Translations under genes and position numbers: made by a program | In this document: positions 5,918 to 11,065 of the stretch, one piece after another | Position numbering within the stretch: the first letter of the stretch is position 1 | Layout of the letters: every line of letters starts with the position of its first letter | Notes under the pieces: generated by a model | Database searches by the model: none | Told to the model about the DNA's origin: nothing | The model's input: the letters and a program-made list of their open reading frames with translations, nothing else | From: Lutibacter sp. | Lineage (GTDB): Bacteria > Bacteroidota > Bacteroidia > Flavobacteriales > Flavobacteriaceae | Length of the DNA stretch: 11,065 nt | Reading direction: 5' to 3' | NCBI GenBank assembly: GCA_003516285.1 | Contig: DPCK01000084.1 | Location: forward strand, 1 to 11,065

Positions 5918-6531
5918 GAAATTTAGATTTGGAAAGGCTTAATAAGGAACTGGAAAAGAAATCGCCTGAAGAAATTGTCACTTGGGCATTGTCGCTGGCT
6001 TCGAGACCTTTGGTTACTACGAATTTCAGGCCTTATGAAGTGGCTATTTTATTTGCCTGCACCAAAGTTAAAAAGGATTTAAAGGTCATTTGGTGCGATA
6101 CAGGCTATAACACACCGCAAACTTATGCTCACGCCAATGATTTAATTAAAAAATTAGGACTAAATGTGTATTTGTATGTGCCAAAACAAACTGCGGAACA
6201 CAGAAACGTGACTATGGGAATTCCGCAAATTGAAGATCCGATGCATCAAATTTTTACGGAACAGGTGAAACTGGAGCCTTTCAACAGAGCGATGGCGGAA
6301 CACAAACCCGATGTTTGGTTTACCAATTTGCGCAAAGGACAAACGGCTTTCAGGGACAATATTGGCATTGTTTCCTTGAGTAAAGACGGTGTTTTGAAGG
6401 TGAGCCCTTTTTACCATTGGTCTGATGAACAGCTGGATAATTATTTAAGATTATACCAATTACCGAACGAATTCACCTATTTCGACCCAACAAAAGTGTT
6501 GGAAAACAGAGAATGCGGTTTGCATTCATAA
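5914..6531 (+). CDS. cysH: Phosphoadenylyl-/adenylyl-sulfate reductase family protein
   Basis: A cytoplasmic enzyme that reduces activated sulfate (PAPS or APS) to sulfite with electrons from thioredoxin or glutaredoxin. Features: the CDTGYNTPQTY segment (residues 61-71), VWFTNLRKGQTAFR, LKVSPFYHW and the C-terminal ENRECGLHS carrying the catalytic cysteine (Cys201). Only three cysteines exist (49, 61, 201), so the paired-cysteine [4Fe-4S] site of APS reductases is absent and a cluster-free, PAPS-type enzyme is suggested. At 205 aa it is shorter than the E. coli enzyme (about 244). The usual P-loop-like serine-rich segment reads TTNFRPYEV, a divergent form. I chose ATG 5914 because it overlaps the previous stop as ATGA and has GGAG six bases upstream. 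In-frame ATGs at 5887 and 5902 would extend it into DUF2061. cysD follows after 10 bases. Confidence 0.88.
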   Translation: MRNLDLERLNKELEKKSPEEIVTWALSLASRPLVTTNFRPYEVAILFACTKVKKDLKVIWCDTGYNTPQTYAHANDLIKKLGLNVYLYVPKQTAEHRNVTMGIPQIEDPMHQIFTEQVKLEPFNRAMAEHKPDVWFTNLRKGQTAFRDNIGIVSLSKDGVLKVSPFYHWSDEQLDNYLRLYQLPNEFTYFDPTKVLENRECGLHS

Positions 6532-6541
6532 AACAGAAAAA

Positions 6542-7441
6542 ATGACAGAGAAATTATTGATAAACGCACTGGAAAACGAAGCAATTTATATTTTTAGGGA
6601 AGTTGCCGCACAATTTGAAAAACCGGTATTGTTATTTTCCGGCGGAAAAGATTCCATAACCTTGGTTAGATTGGCCCAAAAAGCCTTTTATCCGGCAAAA
6701 ATTCCTTTTCCGTTGATGCATATCGACACCGGACATAATTTTCCGGAAACCATTGAGTTTCGCGATAAATTGGTGGCTGAATTGGGGTTGGAATTGATTG
6801 TGAGAAATGTACAGGACAGTATTGATCAGGGAAAAGTGAAAGAAGAATCTGGCAGGTACTCAAGCAGAAATGTGTTGCAGACCACAACTTTATTGGACGC
6901 CATTGAAGAATTTAAATTCGATGCCTGTATTGGCGGTGCGCGAAGGGATGAAGAAAAAGCCAGAGCCAAAGAACGTATTTTTTCGGTGCGTGATGATTTT
7001 GGACAATGGGATGAAAAAAACCAGCGTCCCGAATTGTTTGATATGCTGAACGGACAAATTCAGCTCGGACAAAATGTGCGTGTTTTTCCGATTTCAAACT
7101 GGACAGAATTGGATGTTTGGACCTACATCGAAAATGAAGATTTAGAGATTCCTTCCATTTATTTTGCGCACAAACGCGACATATTTATGCGGGACGGCCT
7201 TATTTGGTCGGCTTCGGAACACGTGTTTAAAGATGATGAAGAAGAAGTGGAAGAACGGATGGTTCGTTTTAGGACAGTGGGTGATATGAGTTGTACCGCG
7301 GCAGTGGATTCTTATGCAGCAACCATTCGTGAAGTGGTCGCGGAAATAAGGGATTCAAGCATATCCGAACGCGGCGCCAGAATTGACGACAAACGTTCGG
7401 AAGCAGCGATGGAAAAAAGAAAACAGCAAGGGTATTTTTAA
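6542..7441 (+). CDS. cysD: Sulfate adenylyltransferase subunit 2
   Basis: The catalytic subunit of ATP sulfurylase. With the GTPase CysN it forms APS and pyrophosphate from sulfate and ATP in the cytoplasm. It is a PP-loop ATP pyrophosphatase: SGGKDS at residues 33-38, HIDTGHNFPE about 25 residues later, and CIGGARRDEEKARAKER in the middle. A long conserved tail (FRTVGDMSCTAAV, then RGARIDDK) follows, ending in KRKQQGYF. The length of 299 aa is normal. It starts 10 bases after cysH and belongs to the same operon. Its usual partner gene cysN does not follow directly: 250 bases of palindromic repeats begin at the stop codon, which looks like insertion into a once compact operon. Confidence 0.96.
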   Translation: MTEKLLINALENEAIYIFREVAAQFEKPVLLFSGGKDSITLVRLAQKAFYPAKIPFPLMHIDTGHNFPETIEFRDKLVAELGLELIVRNVQDSIDQGKVKEESGRYSSRNVLQTTTLLDAIEEFKFDACIGGARRDEEKARAKERIFSVRDDFGQWDEKNQRPELFDMLNGQIQLGQNVRVFPISNWTELDVWTYIENEDLEIPSIYFAHKRDIFMRDGLIWSASEHVFKDDEEEVEERMVRFRTVGDMSCTAAVDSYAATIREVVAEIRDSSISERGARIDDKRSEAAMEKRKQQGYF

Positions 7442-7442
7442 G

Positions 7443-7525
7443 CCCCCCTAGCCCCCGAAGGGGGACAGAACGTTAAGAAAATGTTCAGTGAACATTTTTA
7501 GTGAATGGGCCAGGTGGCGTGTTGG
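7443..7525 (+). repeat. Composite palindromic repeat, copy 1 (abuts the cysD stop)
   Basis: Two modules follow the stop codon. The first is a G/C hairpin, CCCCC (7452-7456), GAA, GGGGG (7460-7464). The second begins CGTTAAG and contains the hairpin AAAATGTTC (7478-7486), AGT, GAACATTTT (7490-7498), followed by TAGTGAATGGGCC and a GGTGGCGTG tail. The same two modules in the same order begin right behind the cysN stop (copy 3). Either hairpin could also slow or end transcription. Confidence 0.75.
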
Positions 7526-7527
7526 CC

Positions 7528-7606
7528 GTTAAGTAAACGTTCAGTGGACATTTATAGCACGACAGAGTGATAGCTATGGGCGAGGTGGAGCGCGGATACC
7601 AGTTGG
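7528..7606 (+). repeat. Hairpin repeat, copy 2 (degenerate, with an internal insertion)
   Basis: The element starts CGTTAAG and has TAAACGTTC (7534-7542), AGT, GGACATTTA (7546-7554), which pairs with one mismatch and one G-U. The TAGC that should be followed by a GGGCC-like tail is instead followed by about 25 unrelated bases before a tail-like ACCAGTTGGCGCG (7588-7600). It is directly adjacent to copy 1, making a tandem pair. From 7607 to 7660 only AT-rich sequence is seen. Confidence 0.55.
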
Positions 7607-7661
7607 CGCGTTAGCTTTTTAAAATTGAAAATTTAAAGAATAATAAATAACAAAAAATATT

Positions 7662-7691
7662 CCTCCCCTTCGGGGAGGTTAGGAGGGGTTT
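7662..7691. repeat. G/C palindrome at the cysN start, carrying its Shine-Dalgarno
   Basis: CCTCCCC (7662-7668), TTC, GGGGAGG (7672-7678) form a 7-bp hairpin. The sequence then runs through TTAGGAGGGGTTT straight into the cysN ATG. AGGAGG (7681-7686) stands five bases before the start: the strongest ribosome-binding site in the window, in a genome that otherwise hardly uses them. In reverse complement the element (CCCCTCCTAACCTCCCCGAAG) resembles the CCCCTAACCCCCGAAGGGGG module after cysN, so cysN lies between inverted copies. Confidence 0.7.
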
Positions 7692-8939
7692 ATGGAAGTA
7701 TTAAAAATAGCAACAGCAGGAAGTGTGGACGATGGTAAAAGTACCTTAATCGGACGATTGTTGTACGACACAAAATCGTTGACCGACGATAAATTGGAAG
7801 CCATTGAAAAAAGCAGCAAGAAAAAAGGATACGATTATTTGGATTTTTCTTTGGCAACAGACGGTTTGGTGGCCGAGCGTGAACAGGGAATTACCATTGA
7901 TGTGGCCCATATTTATTTTTCAACAAAAACAAGAAGTTACATCATTGCCGATACTCCTGGTCACGTTGAATATACCAGAAATATGGTTACAGGAGCTTCA
8001 ACGTCCCAAGTGGCAATCATTTTGATTGATGCGCGACACGGGGTGATTGAGCAGACCTATCGTCACTTTTTTATCAACAATTTATTGCGGATTAAAAGCG
8101 TGATTGTGGCGGTGAACAAGATGGATTTGGTGAATTTTTCAGAAGAAAGATACAATGAAATTAAGGCTGATTTTGAAAAACTGGTGGAAAAAAGCGACTA
8201 CGAAGACCAAAACATCACCTACATTCCGGTGAGCGCTTTAAAGGGCGACAATGTGGTGGAAAAATCGGATGCGATGCCTTGGTTTGGCGGACAAACATTG
8301 TTGGAATATTTGGAGAAACTGGATACCGTAAATATTTACAACAGAGGCAGAATGCGTTTTCCTGTGCAATATGTGATTCGCCCGAAAACAGAAGAATTTC
8401 ACGATTTCAGGGGTTATGCCGGTAAAGTTTACGGCGGTGACATCAATGTTGGCGATGAAGTGATGGTGCTTCCATCAGAAACAAGAACCAAAGTAAAAGA
8501 AATTTATTTCAACGATAAAAAATACCAAAGCGCCGCAAGAAGGTCTTCCATTTCCATCACTTTGGAAAACAATGTGAATGTGAGCAGGGGCGATATGATT
8601 GTAAAAGTGAACGAGTTGCCAAGAATTGAAAAAGCGTTTACCGCCAAAGTATGTTGGATGTGTTCCAAACCCTTAGTGGCAGGTTCAAAATATGTGTTGC
8701 AGCACGGCGTCAATAAAGTTTTGGCAAAAGTTAGTGAGATTCATCATAAAATTGAAACTGATTTTTCGGGTGTGGATACCCTAGTTTCAAGTTTGCAAAT
8801 AAATGACATCGCGGCGGTTTCGTTTCAATTGAACAAACCTATTTTTTTCGACGCCTTTAAAGAACACAGAACCAACGGAGCATTTATTTTAATAGATCCC
8901 CAAACAAATAACACATCTGGGGTTGGGTTTATTGAGTAA
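7692..8939 (+). CDS. cysN: Sulfate adenylyltransferase subunit 1 (GTPase)
   Basis: The regulatory GTPase of ATP sulfurylase. GTP hydrolysis drives APS formation by CysD. It is an EF-Tu-like protein with all G motifs: P-loop GSVDDGKST (residues 10-18), switch-region EREQGITID (62-70), DTPGH (87-91) and NKMD (142-145). Beta-barrel domains II and III follow. The length of 415 aa is right for a stand-alone CysN; no C-terminal APS-kinase (CysC) domain is present. No cysC is seen elsewhere in the window, so conversion of APS to PAPS would need a gene outside it. The start at 7692 is supported by AGGAGG five bases upstream. It is separated from cysD by repeats but has no promoter that I can recognise, so it probably still relies on read-through from the operon promoter. 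Confidence 0.96.
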   Translation: MEVLKIATAGSVDDGKSTLIGRLLYDTKSLTDDKLEAIEKSSKKKGYDYLDFSLATDGLVAEREQGITIDVAHIYFSTKTRSYIIADTPGHVEYTRNMVTGASTSQVAIILIDARHGVIEQTYRHFFINNLLRIKSVIVAVNKMDLVNFSEERYNEIKADFEKLVEKSDYEDQNITYIPVSALKGDNVVEKSDAMPWFGGQTLLEYLEKLDTVNIYNRGRMRFPVQYVIRPKTEEFHDFRGYAGKVYGGDINVGDEVMVLPSETRTKVKEIYFNDKKYQSAARRSSISITLENNVNVSRGDMIVKVNELPRIEKAFTAKVCWMCSKPLVAGSKYVLQHGVNKVLAKVSEIHHKIETDFSGVDTLVSSLQINDIAAVSFQLNKPIFFDAFKEHRTNGAFILIDPQTNNTSGVGFIE

Positions 8940-8941
8940 AG

Positions 8942-9020
8942 CCCCTAACCCCCGAAGGGGGACAGAGCGTTAAGAAAACAGCTGGTAGCTGTTTTTAGCG
9001 AATGGGCCAGCAGGCGCCGG
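8942..9020 (+). repeat. Composite palindromic repeat, copy 3 (begins behind the cysN stop)
   Basis: Same order as copy 1: CCCCC (8949-8953), GAA, GGGGG (8957-8961), then GACAGAGCGTTAAG and a hairpin AAAACAGCT (8975-8983), GGT, AGCTGTTTT (8987-8995), then TAGCGAATGGGCC and the tail AGCAGGCGCC. Both strands of the stem differ from copies 1 and 4 (TGTTC/GAACA changed to CAGCT/AGCTG) yet pairing is kept. Confidence 0.78.
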
Positions 9021-9024
9021 GGCA

Positions 9025-9065
9025 TAAAAAGTTAAATATTAGATATTAAAAGTAAAAAGTTAAAA
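9025..9065. repeat. AT-rich direct repeat, copy A
   Basis: GTTAAATATTAGATATTAAA (9031-9050) is repeated exactly at 9481-9500. Both copies continue with (A)GTAAAAAGTTAAAA and stand just after a hairpin-repeat copy (3 and 4), so the repeat unit of these two copies is about 100 bases long. Confidence 0.8.
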
Positions 9066-9115
9066 AGGTCAAATTCAGAATTTAATTTGTAAACAAATCA
9101 AAGAAGCCCGTCATA

Positions 9116-9262
9116 TGATGTTTTTCGTTGTAAAATATTGAAATTTTTAGCGTTGGCCGACGGAGCAACCCAAAGAGCCTCGTGGCTGGAGAAGCGGAGA
9201 AAAGGCGGTCTGGGTGATGTGGACAAAAAAATTCAATACATTTTACAGAAAAAGATCATCAG
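9116..9262. repeat. Long inverted repeat with GC-rich core (MITE-like or structured RNA)
   Basis: The arms, about 9116-9148 and 9225-9262, pair over roughly 30 of 36 positions with small bulges. Shared blocks read TGATG, TTTTTC, TGTAAAAT and ATTGAA on the left; the right arm carries their complements in reverse order. The enclosed 76 bases are GC-rich and hold small stems such as AGCC-TCGT-GGCT (9176-9187) and ACCCA/TGGGT. The left arm runs into TTTTTAGCG-TT-GGCC-GACGGAGC, words also found in the hairpin repeat. No transposase is nearby. No target duplication is clear to me. Confidence 0.6.
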
Positions 9263-9269
9263 ACTAGCA

Positions 9270-9310
9270 TTTTTTGTTTCTTTTTTGGGCGATGCAAAAA
9301 AGAAAAAAAC
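9270..9310. repeat. A/T-rich hairpin
   Basis: TTTCTTTTTT (9277-9286), loop GGGCGATGC, AAAAAAGAAA (9296-9305) form a perfect 10-bp stem, weakly extendable outward. The GGGCGATGCAAAAAAG core is a pattern that I recall between genes in many Bacteroidota. It could work as a terminator in either direction because of its T- and A-runs. It may belong to the same mobile unit as the inverted repeat before it. The sequence from 9315 to 9375 is plain AT-rich DNA. Confidence 0.5.
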
Positions 9311-9375
9311 ATAAATTATTTATTAAAATAAAAATATAATATCATCTTGATACATTTTCTAAACCTGTTGATTAA

Positions 9376-9410
9376 CTCTAAATAACCCATTAATAACGAG
9401 TAATTTAGAG
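9376..9410. repeat. 8-bp inverted repeat
   Basis: CTCTAAAT (9376-9383) and ATTTAGAG (9403-9410) are perfect complements around a 19-base loop and end directly before copy 4 of the hairpin repeat. This could be the edge of an element or a chance pair. Confidence 0.35.
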
Positions 9411-9475
9411 ACGGAGCGTTAAGAAAATGTTCAGTGAACATTTTTAGCGATAGAGCCTGTTGGCGCGCAGGGCTT
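9411..9475 (+). repeat. Hairpin repeat, copy 4
   Basis: It begins ACGGAGCGTTAAG, has the same stem as copy 1, AAAATGTTC (9424-9432), AGT, GAACATTTT (9436-9444), and then TAGCGATAGAGCCTG and the tail TTGGCGCGCAGGGC, which can pair CCTG with CAGG. Unlike copies 1 and 3 it is not preceded by the CCCCCGAAGGGGG module. Confidence 0.75.
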
Positions 9476-9514
9476 TAAAAGTTAAATATTAGATATTAAA
9501 GTAAAAAGTTAAAA
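9476..9514. repeat. AT-rich direct repeat, copy B
   Basis: Second copy of the 20-base word at 9031-9050 (here 9481-9500), followed by GTAAAAAGTTAAAA with one A fewer than copy A. Confidence 0.8.
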
Positions 9515-9530
9515 TTCACCACAATTAATT

Positions 9531-9577
9531 CCCCTCTAGAGAAATTTGCTGAGCGGAGTCGAAGCAGGGGCGAGGGG
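9531..9577. repeat. Nested palindromic repeat
   Basis: CCCCTC (9531-9536) and GAGGGG (9572-9577) are complementary ends. Between them CCCCTCTAGAG and AGGGGCGAGGGG look like the halves of a known-style GC palindrome, split by a segment holding CTGAGCGGAGTCGAAGC (9549-9565), itself a widely dispersed bacterial repeat word. One small element seems to sit inside another. Confidence 0.5.
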
Positions 9578-9719
9578 TGTATTTTTACTTTGAACAAATA
9601 ATTAAAATAGATTAATATCCAACAATTTAAATACTAAAAATCAAAAACATATAAAATCTTAAATTCATAAAATCTATGAAATAGGGAATCATTTTCTACT
9701 AACATAAAAACAAAATACC
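9578..9719 (+). other. AT-rich leader of the sulfite reductase gene
   Basis: These 142 bases are AT-rich and unstructured. I found no convincing -33/-7 pair; TTACTTTG (9585-9592) is a one-mismatch -7 candidate without a TTG at the right distance. No Shine-Dalgarno precedes the ATG. Confidence 0.4.
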
Positions 9720-11065
9720 ATGAAAAGTTTCAGAACCGAAATCGAGAATCCGATTGTCGAGAAGGACATAATTGACCTTGAAAAAAAAATCAGTCTTTAT
9801 TACGAAGGAAAAATTGACGAGGCGCGCTTCAGAAGTCTGCGTTTGGCCCGTGGCGTTTACGGACAGCGTCAGTTTGGCGTGCAGATGATCCGGATTAAAT
9901 TGCCTTACGGCAAAATTTCAGGGGAACAATTGCGCAGAATTTCGGCGGTTTCAGATGAATATTCTCGCGGAAGGCTGCACATTACCACAAGGCAGGACAT
10001 CCAAATTCACCACGTGAGTTTGGACAGAACGCCCGAGCTTTGGGCCGAATTGGAAAAAGACGACATTACCTTACGTGAAGCCTGTGGCAACACGGTTAGA
10101 AACGTAACAGCTTCGGAAACTGCGGGAATCGATATCAACGAGCCTTTTGATGTTTCCCCTTATGCGCAAGCAGCTTTTGAATTCTTTTTAAGGAATCCCA
10201 TTTGTCAGGAATTGGGAAGAAAATTCAAAATTTCTTTTTCGGCAACGGATGAAGATACCGCATTGGGTTTTATGCACGATTTGGGTTTTATCGCTAAAAT
10301 TCAAAACGGAGAAATCGGATTTAAAGTGATGCTTGGCGGCGGTTTGGGTTCGCAGGCCCGTTTGGCCGACACGTTGTATGAGTTTTTGCCGGCCGATAAA
10401 ATAATTCCGGTTACCGAAGCTGTTTTGCGTGTTTTCGACAGACACGGCGAACGCGCAAAAAGAGCTAGGGCGCGGTTGAAGTTTTTGGTGAAAGAAATAG
10501 GTTTGGATGTTTTTGTAAAATTGGTTTCGGAAGAACAAAAAGCATTGTCCAATCAAACTTTTAAAATAGACACGTCCAAATTCGAAACTGAAATTGCAAT
10601 TCCGCAGGTTGATATTCCTTCCGTTAAAATTGAAAATGAAGGATACTATAATTTATGGAAATTAACCAACGTGATTCCCCAAAAACAAAAAGGATTTTAT
10701 GCTGTCGGAATAAAAGTCCACTTGGGCGATTTCTATACCGATAAAGCGCGTTTGCTGGCCGATTTGGTGCAAAAATATGCCGCCAATGAATTGCGCCTGA
10801 CCTTGCGCCAAAACATCTTGATTCCTCATGTAAAAGAGGAGTTGTTGCCATTCTTTTATGCAGAACTTAACAAACTGGGTTACGCGGAAGCGGGTTACAA
10901 CGGCATTTTCGACATCACTTCTTGTCCGGGAACCGATACCTGTAATTTGGGAATTGCGAGCAGCACCGGAATCACCCGAGAATTGGAAAAAGTATTGAAA
11001 AATGAGTTTCCGCAGTTGGCTGCCAACAAGGAAATCACCATAAAAATAAGCGGTTGTATGAACAG
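9720..11065 (+). CDS. Siroheme/[4Fe-4S] sulfite (or nitrite) reductase, N-terminal 448 codons
   Basis: The gene runs off the right edge. The family reduces sulfite to sulfide (or nitrite to ammonia) with six electrons in the cytoplasm. Features: the N-terminal half-domain with RGVYGQRQFGVQMIRI (about residues 44-59) and RLHITTRQDIQIHHV, LREACGNTVRNVTA with its siroheme-side asparagine and arginine, and the second repeat NELRLTLRQNILIPHV. The cluster cysteines follow, Cys402 and Cys408 in SCPGTDTC, then Cys446 in SGCMN. The fourth ligand (SGCxxxC pattern) is expected at about residue 450, just outside. Sulfite is favoured over nitrite only by context: sulfate activation upstream, two sulfide-using enzymes before that. 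No flavodoxin-like subunit is visible, so the electron donor (ferredoxin or CysJ) is unknown. The ATG at 9720 is the first in frame; the preceding leader is repeat-rich. Confidence 0.9.
   Translation, partial: MKSFRTEIENPIVEKDIIDLEKKISLYYEGKIDEARFRSLRLARGVYGQRQFGVQMIRIKLPYGKISGEQLRRISAVSDEYSRGRLHITTRQDIQIHHVSLDRTPELWAELEKDDITLREACGNTVRNVTASETAGIDINEPFDVSPYAQAAFEFFLRNPICQELGRKFKISFSATDEDTALGFMHDLGFIAKIQNGEIGFKVMLGGGLGSQARLADTLYEFLPADKIIPVTEAVLRVFDRHGERAKRARARLKFLVKEIGLDVFVKLVSEEQKALSNQTFKIDTSKFETEIAIPQVDIPSVKIENEGYYNLWKLTNVIPQKQKGFYAVGIKVHLGDFYTDKARLLADLVQKYAANELRLTLRQNILIPHVKEELLPFFYAELNKLGYAEAGYNGIFDITSCPGTDTCNLGIASSTGITRELEKVLKNEFPQLAANKEITIKISGCMN

Larger units (their letters stand above)
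9093..9314 (+). other. Unassigned open frame across the repeat island
   Basis: One + strand frame stays open from the TAA at 9090-9092 to a TAA at 9312-9314 (73 codons) with no in-frame ATG; TTG at 9138 would give 58 residues. The reading includes LALADGATQRASWLEKRRKG and ends in a hydrophobic FFVSFLGDA plus lysines. It coincides with the long inverted repeat and the A/T hairpin, so the frame may just reflect the base pattern of a dispersed element. I do not call it a gene. Confidence 0.2.

Noticed and set aside
7443..7691. tRNA or other known RNA gene in the cysD-cysN gap
   Set aside because: The stems present belong to the palindromic repeats; no cloverleaf or T-loop sequence (GGTTCGAATC type) was found.
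7443..9577. CRISPR array or insertion sequence
   Set aside because: The repeats are few, unequal in spacing and mixed in type, and no transposase or cas gene is present.
9585..9592. TTACTTTG as a -7 element for the sulfite reductase gene
   Set aside because: One mismatch to TAnnTTTG and no TTG at 17-23 bases upstream; the upstream DNA is a GC palindrome.
10188..10556. 122-codon open frame on the minus strand
   Set aside because: Antisense to the sulfite reductase gene, whose motifs continue without a break on the + strand.

Overview
The window looks like the chromosome of a member of the Bacteroidota, most probably Flavobacteriaceae. The DNA is AT-rich. Two promoter-like sites fit the phylum's TTG-N20-TAnnTTTG pattern, most start codons lack a Shine-Dalgarno sequence, and the gaps hold GC-rich palindromic repeats of a kind common in flavobacterial genomes. 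The protein sequences also look flavobacterial. This assignment rests on recognition, not on a database search. All genes lie on the + strand and serve one theme: sulfate assimilation and its use for methionine.

Region 1 (1-5550), methionine module. It opens with the C-terminal end of an O-acetylhomoserine sulfhydrylase (metY). A roughly 500-base gap follows, holding short dispersed repeats, a probable promoter overlapped by a perfect 16-bp palindrome, and a complete SAM-I (S-box) riboswitch. The riboswitch leads into metX (homoserine O-acetyltransferase), a fused aspartokinase-homoserine dehydrogenase (4-bp overlap with metX) and a second sulfhydrylase, metZ. These genes cover aspartate activation to homoserine (aspartate-semialdehyde dehydrogenase is not seen here), O-acetylation, and direct sulfhydrylation to homocysteine. 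The whole set is probably under SAM feedback.

Region 2 (5551-8939), sulfate activation and reduction. A good flavobacterial promoter precedes a small DUF2061 membrane protein, cysH (PAPS/APS reductase; the start overlaps the previous stop), cysD and cysN (sulfate adenylyltransferase subunits). Between cysD and cysN lie 250 bases of repeats instead of the usual tight junction.

Region 3 (8940-9719), a repeat island without a recognisable gene. It holds a composite palindromic repeat starting at the cysN stop, a long inverted repeat with a GC-rich core lying in an unassigned open frame of 73 codons, an A/T-rich hairpin, a second copy of the hairpin repeat with its AT-rich tail, and a nested palindrome.

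Region 4 (9720-end) is the first 448 codons of a siroheme/[4Fe-4S] sulfite (or nitrite) reductase. By context it supplies sulfide to MetY and MetZ.

No rRNA, tRNA, CRISPR array, transposase or phage gene was seen. The least explained parts are the repeat families around cysN, the expression platform of the riboswitch, and several changed active-site motifs in the aspartokinase domain.
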